64,000 nt of DNA from DTU098 sp964498525. Its GTDB lineage: Bacteria; Bacillota; Desulfotomaculia; Desulfotomaculales; Pelotomaculaceae. How positions within the stretch are numbered: the first letter of the stretch is position 1; each line of letters opens with the position of its first letter. Below the pieces are notes generated by a model. That model had not been told where the DNA came from, searched no databases, and saw nothing but the letters and a program-made list of their open reading frames with translations. Shown here piece after piece: positions 9,056-15,834 of this stretch. The position numbers and the translations under genes were made by a program. The DNA lies in NCBI GenBank assembly GCA_964498525.1, contig CAZCGU010000008.1, positions 62,001 to 126,000 of the forward strand, read 5' to 3'.

Positions 9056-9355
9056 AGGATTATTTATACGTTTAGCGGAGAAAACTGGTTGGTTGGCGCA
9101 GTCAAACAAATCACCTGGGATTACGCCGGAGAAGGCTGTCCCGCCGGTGTTCGGCTTTCACTCTACAACAGCGGCGTATACCAATACACCATAGCCGGCC
9201 ACATTGATCCCGGGGCAGGCGCATACAACTGGACCGTATCTGGGAACCAGGCAGCCGGAGACGACTACCGGAACCGGATCACCAGCAACAGCGACATAAA
9301 CGTACACGATTACAGCGACGCTGCCTTCAGCATCAGGCCCCCCGGACAAAACTAG
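9056..9355 (+). pseudogene. Orphan KNH/Ig-like beta domain fragment
   Basis: The reading frame has no ATG and no SD (first possible start TTG 9089) and opens directly inside a domain: FSGENWLVGAVKQITWDY, LYNSGVYQYTIAG, AGAYNWTVSGNQAAGDDYR. This resembles the Kre9/KNH-like Ig-type repeat found in large bacterial surface proteins, where GGENW..G...ITW is the usual opening. It probably is one detached repeat of a lost surface protein. GC is high here, unlike the AT-rich remnant just before it, so the two pieces likely have different origins. Confidence 0.5.
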
Positions 9356-9365
9356 CACGGAAATC

Positions 9366-9512
9366 ATGTGGGAGTATATCTATGAGGGAATATCTGATGC
9401 AATCGAATTCTTAAGAGTAGAAAGGCAGATTTGGAAAATACTCCGACCTGTTAAAGTCAAGGATAGTATCGGGAAAGGGAAAAGGATTAAACAACAAAAG
9501 AACTGCTTATCG
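9366..9512 (+). pseudogene. Second fragment related to the 8521-9039 remnant
   Basis: A 48-codon frame from ATG 9366 encodes YEGISDAIEFLRVERQIWK, echoing SETLSDVVEFLRCQVK in the upstream remnant (shared ISD/LSD..EFLR core). No SD precedes it. It is best read as a partial second copy of the same lost gene. Confidence 0.35.
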
Positions 9513-9520
9513 TGAAAAGT

Positions 9521-9565
9521 GATTCCCCGGTAACAAATTGCAACAATTTTTCCGGGGATTTTTAG
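9521..9565 (+). terminator. Rho-independent terminator after the remnant region
   Basis: Inverted repeat ATTCCCCGG ... CCGGGGAT followed by TTTTTAG, at the end of the decayed region and before the ABC transporter promoter. Confidence 0.65.
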
Positions 9566-9613
9566 TTAAAGGCGTTCTTTTTTTATAAATAATTAATTTA
9601 AAAACGTCAAAAT

Positions 9614-9642
9614 TTGAATTTTTGTGTTAGTATTAGATACAT
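9614..9642 (+). promoter_or_regulatory. Putative promoter of the amino acid ABC operon
   Basis: TTGAAT followed after 16-17 nt by GATACA/ATACAT, about 120 nt upstream of the substrate-binding protein gene. The -10 match is only partial. Confidence 0.35.
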
Positions 9643-9759
9643 GGGATTCCGTTGCACTTCCGTCTTTTGTCACAACAATTCGGCCTGGCCGTGGCAAAGG
9701 CGGGCGGTTCGTAAGCAGGCGGTAAAACAAAAATTAAATTGTGGAGGGGATTCGTGTTC

Positions 9760-10584
9760 ATGAAGAAAGTGTGGACTCTGGCGTTATGTGCTGCCCTGGC
9801 CCTGGGACTGCTCATAACCGCTGTAGGATGCGGCCAATCGCAGCCCACAGCATTCAAAGTGGGGCTCGAATGTGGCTACGCTCCTTTCAACTGGACCCAG
9901 TCCGATAACAGCAACGGAGCGGTGCCCATTTCCGGCAGCAATGAGTTTGCCGGCGGTTATGATGTGGAAATTGCCAAGATTATTGCTAAAGGACTGGGCC
10001 GGGATCTGGTTATTGTGAAAACATCCTGGGACGGTCTCCCACCCGCAGTACAGGCGGGCAGTATTGATGCCATTATTGCCGGTATGTCCCCCACTGCCGA
10101 GCGTAAGATGACCCTTGATTTTTCCGACAACTACTATAAATCCGATTTGGTAATGGTGGTCAGAAAGGGTTCGGCCTTTGAAGAAGCCACAAGTATTCAG
10201 GATTTTTCCGGCGCCAAAATTACCGCCCAGCTTAATACTTTCCACTATTCGGTCATCGACCAAATCCAGGGGGTGAAGAAACAGACCGCCATGGATGATT
10301 TTCCCGCCATGCGCGTTGCCCTTGAATCTGGTATTATAGACGGGTACGTGTCAGAAAGGCCGGAAGGCAGATCAGCTTCCACCGCCAATCCTAAATTTGC
10401 CATGGTGGAGTTTGTCGAGGGACAAGGCTTCGTGGCTTCTGATGATGATGTGGCCATAGCGGTGGGCTTTAAAAAGGGCAATCCCGATATCTCCCGGATC
10501 AACGAAATTCTGGCCGGAGTCTCTGAGGAACAGAGAGTCACTTTTATGAGTGATGCGATTAAAAATCAGCCTTCCGGACAATAA
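9760..10584 (+). CDS. Amino acid ABC transporter substrate-binding lipoprotein
   Basis: Family 3 solute-binding protein for polar amino acids, anchored outside the membrane. The signal peptide MKKVWTLALCAALALG leads into the lipobox AVGC, so Cys is lipidated after cleavage. Family motifs follow: FKVGLECGYAPFNW, GYDVEIAKIIAK, WDGLPPAVQAGSIDAIIAGM, TAERKMTLDFS. ATG 9760 is preferred over GTG 9754 because GGAGGGG ends 10 nt upstream and the signal peptide begins normally. First gene of a three-gene operon. The FAGGYDVE segment and the acidic pocket are compatible with arginine, histidine or lysine, but specificity cannot be read from sequence. Confidence 0.93.
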   Translation: MKKVWTLALCAALALGLLITAVGCGQSQPTAFKVGLECGYAPFNWTQSDNSNGAVPISGSNEFAGGYDVEIAKIIAKGLGRDLVIVKTSWDGLPPAVQAGSIDAIIAGMSPTAERKMTLDFSDNYYKSDLVMVVRKGSAFEEATSIQDFSGAKITAQLNTFHYSVIDQIQGVKKQTAMDDFPAMRVALESGIIDGYVSERPEGRSASTANPKFAMVEFVEGQGFVASDDDVAIAVGFKKGNPDISRINEILAGVSEEQRVTFMSDAIKNQPSGQ

Positions 10585-10609
10585 CTACGCAACCGGGGTG
10601 TAAACAACG

Positions 10610-11392
10610 ATGTCTGCGGAAAGCACATTTTTTACCTGGGTATATTTTATATTCGAAAACAACTGGCCCCTGTTTTTAATGGGGGCCAGAAATACCCTGA
10701 TTATTTCCTTAACCGGTACGATTATCGGTTTTATTATCGGTATCCTGATTGGCATTATAAGAACCATTCCCATGGATGAAAACACCAGCATTCCGGCCGC
10801 AATAGCTTATAAGATCACCAACTTCCTTTTGTTATGTTACATTGAAGTGTTTCGTGGTACTCCCATGATCGTACAGGCTATGGTTGTTTTCTACGGCGCG
10901 GCAATGCTATATAACATCCATTTATCTCCGATTCCCGCGGGGATTTTTATTGTCTCCATTAACACCGGCGCCTATATGGCGGAAATTGTCAGGGGCGGCA
11001 TTCTTTCCGTAGATAAAGGCCAGTTCGAAGCGGCCCATTCCATCGGTATGACCCACGCCCAGACCATGGCCAACATCGTTCTTCCCCAGGCTATCCGCAA
11101 TATTCTGCCCGCCACCAGCAATGAATTTGTGATTAATATTAAGGATACTTCCGTGCTGAGCGTGATTTCGGTTACTGAACTTTTCTTTATGTCCAAGTCG
11201 GTAGCGGGAATTAACTACAGATATTTTGAAGTCTTCCTTATTACTTGTATCATCTATTTTATTATGACCTTTACCGTTACCCGGATTCTCAGATACATGG
11301 AGGTCAGGCTGGATGGCCCCTCGGCCTTCACCATCCATGGTTCCCAGACTGTTCCCGAAGCAGAAATCAGGATTGTGGGCAGGGATAAATAA
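10610..11392 (+). CDS. Amino acid ABC transporter permease
   Basis: 260-residue inner-membrane subunit of the His/Glu/Gln/Arg permease type. Several hydrophobic spans are visible, and the EAA loop that contacts the ATPase reads EAAHSIGMTHAQTMANIVLP. The segment EVFRGTPMIVQAM is typical of the family. It begins 25 nt after the binding-protein stop and its TAA directly abuts the ATG of the ATPase gene, indicating one operon. Confidence 0.93.
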   Translation: MSAESTFFTWVYFIFENNWPLFLMGARNTLIISLTGTIIGFIIGILIGIIRTIPMDENTSIPAAIAYKITNFLLLCYIEVFRGTPMIVQAMVVFYGAAMLYNIHLSPIPAGIFIVSINTGAYMAEIVRGGILSVDKGQFEAAHSIGMTHAQTMANIVLPQAIRNILPATSNEFVINIKDTSVLSVISVTELFFMSKSVAGINYRYFEVFLITCIIYFIMTFTVTRILRYMEVRLDGPSAFTIHGSQTVPEAEIRIVGRDK

Positions 11393-12130
11393 ATGGATGA
11401 GATTATTAAAATCAAACACTTGCGAAAAGTCTTCGGCGCCAACGAAGTGTTGAAAGACATTAATTTTTCAGTTAGCAAGGGTGAAGTGGTATGCATCATC
11501 GGCGCCAGCGGTTCCGGCAAATCCACGCTCTTGCGTTGCCTTAACCTGCTGGAATACCCTACCAGCGGGGAAATACTGTACCACGGTCAGAACATCCTGA
11601 TGCATAATATGAGCAACGCGGTGTACAGGGCCAAGCTGGGTATGGTTTTCCAGCAGTTCAATCTGTTCAATAACTTGTCGGTGCTTGATAACTGTGTGGT
11701 GGGCCAGGTAAAGGTTTTGAAAAGAGACGCCAAATCAGCCCGTAAAACTGCCATGGACTATCTGGAACTGGTGGGTATGTCCCAGTTTATCAAGGCCAAG
11801 CCCAACCAGATTTCCGGGGGCCAAAAACAGCGGGTAGCCATCGCCCGGGCGCTGTCTATGGAACCGGAGGCCCTGTTGTTCGACGAGCCCACCAGCGCCC
11901 TGGATCCCGAATTGGTGGGTGAAGTGCTCAAGGTTATGAAAAACCTGGCCAGAAGCGGACTAACCATGCTGGTGGTTACTCATGAAATGGGTTTCGCCCG
12001 GGAGGTGGCCAACCGGGTGGTCTTTATGGACAGTGGAGTCATTGTGGAAGATGATGTGCCCGAAGTCATATTTAATAATCCCTCCAACGAACGTACCCGG
12101 GTATTCTTGAGAAGGGTTCTGGAAGAATAA
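11393..12130 (+). CDS. Amino acid ABC transporter ATP-binding protein
   Basis: 245-residue cytoplasmic ATPase of a polar amino acid importer (GlnQ/ArtP/HisP type). Walker A GASGSGKST, Q-loop VFQQFNLF, signature ISGGQKQRVAIARAL, Walker B ALLFDEPTSALD and switch His VVTHEMGFA are all intact. It starts immediately after the permease stop with no gap, consistent with translational coupling. An unusual 64-nt hairpin lies about 80 nt beyond its stop. Confidence 0.95.
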   Translation: MDEIIKIKHLRKVFGANEVLKDINFSVSKGEVVCIIGASGSGKSTLLRCLNLLEYPTSGEILYHGQNILMHNMSNAVYRAKLGMVFQQFNLFNNLSVLDNCVVGQVKVLKRDAKSARKTAMDYLELVGMSQFIKAKPNQISGGQKQRVAIARALSMEPEALLFDEPTSALDPELVGEVLKVMKNLARSGLTMLVVTHEMGFAREVANRVVFMDSGVIVEDDVPEVIFNNPSNERTRVFLRRVLEE

Positions 12131-12210
12131 GGGGCAGGTTGGTAAACTCAAAAACAGGTACACCTTGCTGAAGCAGTGAAAAGTTCAGCGGGGGACCCTG
12201 TGAGGTGAGA

Positions 12211-12274
12211 GACGCCTTCAAATAAGGCTCTTGTGATATACTACGGGATCACAGGGGCCTTTACTGAAGGCGTC
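12211..12274 (+). ncRNA. 64-nt long hairpin of unknown role
   Basis: Outer stem GACGCCTTCA/TGAAGGCGTC (10 bp, perfect), a symmetric 3x3 internal loop, then a 14-bp inner stem (12224-12237 with 12248-12261, two G-U pairs) and a 10-nt loop. There is no T-run directly after it, so it is not a plain intrinsic terminator. It could be a 3' stabiliser of the ABC transporter mRNA, a small RNA, or a remnant of a miniature inverted-repeat element. Confidence 0.4.
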
Positions 12275-12458
12275 AGTGTAAATGCAGGTAAATCTTTTAA
12301 CCGGAGAAACAAATAACTCTTTTAAATGGAAAGAAAATAGATATGATTTGGGGTTTCGCCGGATTAAACTGTTTGCACGGTTCTATTTGCGACTGGAATA
12401 GTCCAATCAGGTGTAAGATTATGTATTGCAATTTCCCTTATTTAGTCTTCCGAATCTA

Positions 12459-12623
12459 CTAGTCTTCCGAAGGTTCAAAGTCGTCCTTGCCGGCGGAACA
12501 AATGGGACATTCCCAGTCATCCGGCAAATTCTCAAATGTTGTACCCGGCTCAATGCCACTGTCGGGATCGCCCAGGGCCGGATCATAGACATATCCGCAG
12601 GGGATGCATGTATACTTTTTCAC
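12459..12623 (-). CDS. Rubredoxin
   Basis: 54-residue electron carrier with a mononuclear Fe(Cys)4 centre. Both iron-binding knuckles are present: YTCIPCGYVYDP and WECPICSAGKDDF. The conserved spacer DPDSGIEPGTTFENLP has the typical form. GTG 12623 is preceded by GGAGGTGA. In strict anaerobes rubredoxin passes electrons to oxygen- and superoxide-detoxifying enzymes. The 3' end carries a 12-bp direct repeat that spans the stop codon, so the last residues (SED) probably result from a small duplication. It is monocistronic. Confidence 0.95.
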   Translation of the reverse strand: MKKYTCIPCGYVYDPALGDPDSGIEPGTTFENLPDDWECPICSAGKDDFEPSED

Positions 12624-12736
12624 TAGCTCACCTCCAGTCTAAATTTGTCACCGGTACCATTTGGTTGAGGGTTTTGCAGCAAACAACCTTAGAACTTTAC
12701 CGTCAATTCAGCCGTCAAACCATATATTTTTGACGA

Positions 12737-12770
12737 TAAAAAAAGGATAGAGCAAGTGGCTCAGTCCTTG
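12737..12770 (-). terminator. Terminator downstream of tRNA-Leu
   Basis: Minus strand: GGA..GAGC, loop, GCTC..TCC followed by TTTTTTT, starting within 10 nt of the tRNA 3' end. Confidence 0.7.
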
Positions 12771-12777
12771 GTATTGC

Positions 12778-12866
12778 TGGTGCCCGAGACCGGAATCGAA
12801 CCGGTACGAGCTTTGAGGCTCGCAGGATTTTAAGTCCTGTGCGTCTGCCAGTTCCGCCACTCGGGC
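12778..12866 (-). tRNA. tRNA-Leu (UAA anticodon)
   Basis: 89-nt class II tRNA with CCA encoded. The acceptor stem GCCCGAG/CTCGGGC is perfect, the T arm has GGTTCGAATCC, the anticodon stem CAGGA/TCCTG encloses loop CTTAAAA (anticodon TAA), and a long variable arm (GAGC..GCTC) is present as expected for leucine. Confidence 0.97.
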
Positions 12867-13459
12867 ATATCTACTGTAGTTGCGTCTGGTGCAATCAATA
12901 TCTTATCACTTTTTTAACCTTTGATCAAGTGGTTTAATGTGGTCAGTTGCGACCCGCAAGATTGCTGGTACAGTGGAAAAGAAGGTAGTGATAATTTGCC
13001 GGATAACAATGGAGAACCGAGCTGCGGGCCGGTTTTGTTCCAGGGTGAACCGGGCTGAGTGAAAGCGCGTTGGAAGTTGCCGCCTGGGTTTTAAAAAGGG
13101 GTAAAGAGCCGGCCGGGGGACAGATACGATGGCCTCCGCCGGGGGTGTTCCCTGCGCGCTGACGGTCAGACCGGGGGTGTTTGGGGGATTCGTTACAATG
13201 ATCCGAATAACTACTGTCAACCGGAACAAATGCAGTTGCTGGAAGCCCTGGCTGGCAATGTTATATAATCAGGGTGAATCACCGGGCAAGTGTATTGAAA
13301 AAATCATAATAATAGGATAAAATACCACCAGGTTCTTAAGAAACCCCGGGTTAATCAAATAATTGCCATCAAATAAGGTTATTGTAGGTTTTTGGCAGCT
13401 TATTGGAAACTTTAGGGCGTCAGGTATCTTAACTAATAAATGCTTAGGGGTTGAAAAAA
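12867..13459. other. Intergenic region without a recognised gene
   Basis: About 590 bp between tRNA-Leu and the next plus-strand gene. The longest frames (107 codons on the minus strand, 63 on the plus) lack SD sites and look non-coding. I see no strong structure apart from the upstream sequence of the tRNA gene. Confidence 0.5.
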
Positions 13460-13753
13460 ATGATCAAAATCGAGATTTCCGAGGATGCCAGGGATTTTAT
13501 TCGTAAAAAGGCTGATGCTGTTACCGTGGAAGCCATGGAGATGTCCGGTTGTTTTGGCGCCTTTATTATGCCCGTTGCGATTGAAGGTGTGCCCGCCGAA
13601 CCGGAGAATTATGACGAAGTTATGGCCGACGGGATTAAGGTCTACCTTTCCAAGGGGGCGGTTTGTGAGCCGGGGGGTTCCCGGATCTTACTGAAGGGTG
13701 ATAGATTTATCTATCAAACCCTGGAGGTGGAAGGATTGAGGTACGATATATAG
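13460..13753 (+). CDS. Small HesB/CC-Se-motif-like protein (97 aa)
   Basis: ATG 13460 is chosen because GGGG ends 9 nt upstream; an in-frame TTG at 13451 is less well placed. The order of elements (IKIEISEDARDFIRKKADAV, then SGCFGAF, then VPAEPENYDEVMADGIKVYL) resembles the small CC/Se-motif proteins distantly related to HesB-type Fe-S scaffold domains. In that family the central motif is normally Cys-Cys or Cys-Sec; here it reads Cys-Phe. A second cysteine lies at KGAVCEPGG. Function unknown; the family placement is tentative and from memory. Confidence 0.5.
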   Translation: MIKIEISEDARDFIRKKADAVTVEAMEMSGCFGAFIMPVAIEGVPAEPENYDEVMADGIKVYLSKGAVCEPGGSRILLKGDRFIYQTLEVEGLRYDI

Positions 13754-13957
13754 AGCCGGAATTATTAAAGCGGTGAACACCCGTGTTGTTAACTGCTTTA
13801 CGCCGGCGCCAGGGGGGAAACGCACTTTCCGGGCCGGGCCGAAGTGTTTTTCCCCAACCGGACGTGCGAAAAATAAGGAAGATATCAGGGGAACCGGTTT
13901 CCTTACCCTGCCTTTACCTGGGATCCCCGCCTGCCCTTCGTCCCGGGGCGGGGAGGA

Positions 13958-14323
13958 CTACAGAGTTTTTTGTTCCAGGAACGTCAACAAAGCCCGGGCT
14001 GCAGCGTCTTCGGGGCCTTTGTTGCAGATTTCCAGCTTTTCGTCCCTATAGCACCAATTGTCGGTTTCCCTGTCATAGGTCAGGGAAAATCCTTTTTCTG
14101 AACGTTTCTTCAATTCATAGAGCAGCATGGTCAAGCGGGGGAGCCAGACCAGGTGGCCCACGCTGCGCAGGGACAGGACAATTTTCTTCTCTTTTTCGTG
14201 CCGTAGGTTTATTGGTTCAATAACTTCCTCGCCTGCTTCCCCAAAAACGATGGTCAGATCCCCCACCTTGGGTTCCCAGGGAATGTACTTGGCCAGCTTT
14301 TTCGCCAGGTCAACGCTAATCAC
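13958..14323 (-). CDS. Conserved-looking hypothetical protein (121 aa)
   Basis: The open frame extends to 14542, but GTG 14323 follows AAGGAGGG by 6 nt and is the likely start; the upstream part reads as non-coding. The protein begins with an amphipathic segment (DLAKKLAKYIPWEPKVGD), has a central basic stretch (RHEKEKKIVLSLRSVGHLVW), and ends with an aromatic/acidic region (LTYDRETDNWCYRDEKLEIC). It is soluble, with no signal or membrane segment. Family not recognised. Confidence 0.6.
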   Translation of the reverse strand: MISVDLAKKLAKYIPWEPKVGDLTIVFGEAGEEVIEPINLRHEKEKKIVLSLRSVGHLVWLPRLTMLLYELKKRSEKGFSLTYDRETDNWCYRDEKLEICNKGPEDAAARALLTFLEQKTL

Positions 14324-14692
14324 TTTTTTCCCTCCTTGTGACGGGACTGACTGTATTGGTTTGGCTGATCGGTAAAAGATTTCGTCCAGGTCCGGTGCGG
14401 GTGAAACCCGGTCCGATTGGTGGGCGCCCATTTTTATTGTGGAAAATTTAAGTGAATTGATTGGCTGGTAAAAGCGGGTGCCCCTGTTTTTGGGCCTATG
14501 ATAATAATTCCTTGTAACTGCCTGAAACTCCTGCCGGGGCAATCCACTGCCCTTTTAATTCTGCAGATAGTGAATTGCATAGCTTCCCTTAAATGGGCAC
14601 TGCCCCCGGATGCGCTGTAAATAATATGACAGGGCCGGGGCGCACCACTTAACTGGGTTCGCCCCAAGCGGATCGTTGCGCCGGGAAAAACA
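14324..14692. other. Intergenic region without a recognised gene
   Basis: About 370 bp. A minus-strand frame over 14434-14706 has no SD and overlaps the terminator at 14694, so I do not call it. Confidence 0.45.
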
Positions 14693-14693
14693 A

Positions 14694-14718
14694 AGGCGTC
14701 CTTCACAGGGGGACGCCT
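14694..14718. terminator. Bidirectional-looking terminator
   Basis: 8-bp stem AGGCGTCC/GGACGCCT. Minus-strand reading gives a TTGTTTTT tail and includes the stop region of the 62-aa gene; plus-strand reading gives CTTTCTTT. Confidence 0.65.
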
Positions 14719-14891
14719 CTTTCTTTCAAACCAGCGCGTACTTCCGCCGACAAATAACGTTTAACGTAATTTTCCCAGTCGGGAAAGCGGCCCTTTAATT
14801 CCGTCAGTACAGCTGTATGATCATAATAAAATTCTGCCAGCCTGGCAACGTTATCCTTGTATTTGAAAAACTCCGATAACAGATAAAGCAA
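14703..14891 (-). CDS. Small hypothetical protein (62 aa)
   Basis: The frame is open to an ATG at 14942, which has no SD. TTG 14891 follows AAGGAGG by 7 nt and is the better start. The protein is helical and charged with aromatic patches (LLSEFFKYKDNVARLAEFYY, FPDWENYVKRYL). Its stop codon lies inside the stem of a terminator. Family not recognised. Confidence 0.5.
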   Translation of the reverse strand: MLYLLSEFFKYKDNVARLAEFYYDHTAVLTELKGRFPDWENYVKRYLSAEVRAGLKERGVPL

Positions 14892-15361
14892 GTAATATCC
14901 TCCTTCAAATTGATTTAAGAAAAATAAACCTGGTGTATACATATCTTATGAATATTTAGTCTGAGTGGTTCCAACAGGCAATCTTGCCCGGGACTTGAAA
15001 CCGGATAGACGATAAAAATATTGTAAATCTTAACCCCTGTTCTTCACTGCCTCACCTGCCCGCTGGTGGCTATTTTTTTCGGTGAAAATACTTACCACGT
15101 TATTACAGCGCAACCTGTTTTATTTCACCTTATTTAAAATCTTTTGTCTCATCATTCATAGGAGCAAAGGCAAGTTTATTTGCTTCTTTTTTGTGGCGCC
15201 GTGAATTTGTTTTAATCTTAAAATGTGTGGAAACTATGGCAGACACTTTGGAGCATTATTTGCGGTTTCTTTAAATAGTTATAGAGGGAAGATCAATTCC
15301 TTCGCAGCAGTTTTATTTCAGGCTGAAAGCACCGGGGAATTGAATATGGGAGGTGTTGCCG
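14892..15361. other. Upstream region of the apr-qmo-hdr operon
   Basis: 470 bp with no convincing gene. GGTGAAA...TTTCACC (around 15080-15128) forms a distant inverted repeat. A possible promoter is listed separately. The sat gene, often found just upstream of aprBA, is absent. Confidence 0.5.
15248..15276 (+). promoter_or_regulatory. Putative promoter of aprBA operon
   Basis: TTGGAG, 17-nt spacer, TTAAAT, about 85 nt before the aprB start. The match to sigma-A consensus is moderate. Confidence 0.3.
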
Positions 15362-15805
15362 ATGCCGGCTTTTATCATTGCCGAAAAGTGTGACGGATGC
15401 AAGGGGCGGGACAGGACAGCCTGTATGTACGCCTGCCCCAACGACCTGATGGTGCTGGACAAGGTGAGCATGAAAGCCTACAACCGGGATCCCTGGATGT
15501 GCTGGGAGTGTCTGTGCTGCGCTAAAATTTGCCCCCAGCAGGCAATTGACCTGCGGGGCTACGCTGATTTTGTGCCGCTGGGCGCCAGCGCGATACCTTT
15601 GCGGAGTACAGACAGCATTTTGTGGACCATCCGTTTTCGCAACGGGATCGTGAAACGGTTCAAGTTTCCCGTGCGGACCACGGAAGAGGGCAGTGCGGTG
15701 CCCGGCGGGGAGTTCGGACCGGACCGGGCGCAGGACATCGACGGCCCTTACCTCTTTACCGAGCCGGCTTCACTTGGGGTGGAGCTGCCTGTTTTGAAGA
15801 AATAA
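15362..15805 (+). CDS. aprB: Adenylylsulfate reductase, beta subunit
   Basis: Iron-sulfur subunit of dissimilatory APS reductase; it carries electrons to the FAD of AprA in the cytoplasm. The N-terminal half holds two [4Fe-4S] sites: CDGCKGRDRTACMYACP (with the insertion typical of AprB) and CWECLCCAKICP. The C-terminal tail wraps around AprA in known structures. ATG 15362 follows GGGAGGT by 7 nt; GTG 15353 overlaps that SD and is rejected. It gives 147 residues, normal for the family. First gene of the operon; aprA starts 29 nt after its stop. Confidence 0.96.
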   Translation: MPAFIIAEKCDGCKGRDRTACMYACPNDLMVLDKVSMKAYNRDPWMCWECLCCAKICPQQAIDLRGYADFVPLGASAIPLRSTDSILWTIRFRNGIVKRFKFPVRTTEEGSAVPGGEFGPDRAQDIDGPYLFTEPASLGVELPVLKK

Positions 15806-15834
15806 AAGATAATAAGAGAAAGGAGGGGGCACAA

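Noticed and set aside
8521..9512. Active mobile element
   Set aside because: No transposase, integrase or terminal inverted repeats visible; only decayed fragments.
12211..12274. Ordinary rho-independent terminator
   Set aside because: No T-tract follows the stem, and the structure is far longer than needed.
12906..13229. 107-codon minus-strand frame after tRNA-Leu
   Set aside because: No SD, no plausible domain, composition unlike the neighbours.
13458..13760. Selenocysteine codon in the CC/Se-like gene
   Set aside because: No in-frame TGA at the motif; the codon is TTT (Phe).
14434..14706. 90-codon minus-strand frame
   Set aside because: Overlaps a terminator and a neighbouring gene end, with no SD.
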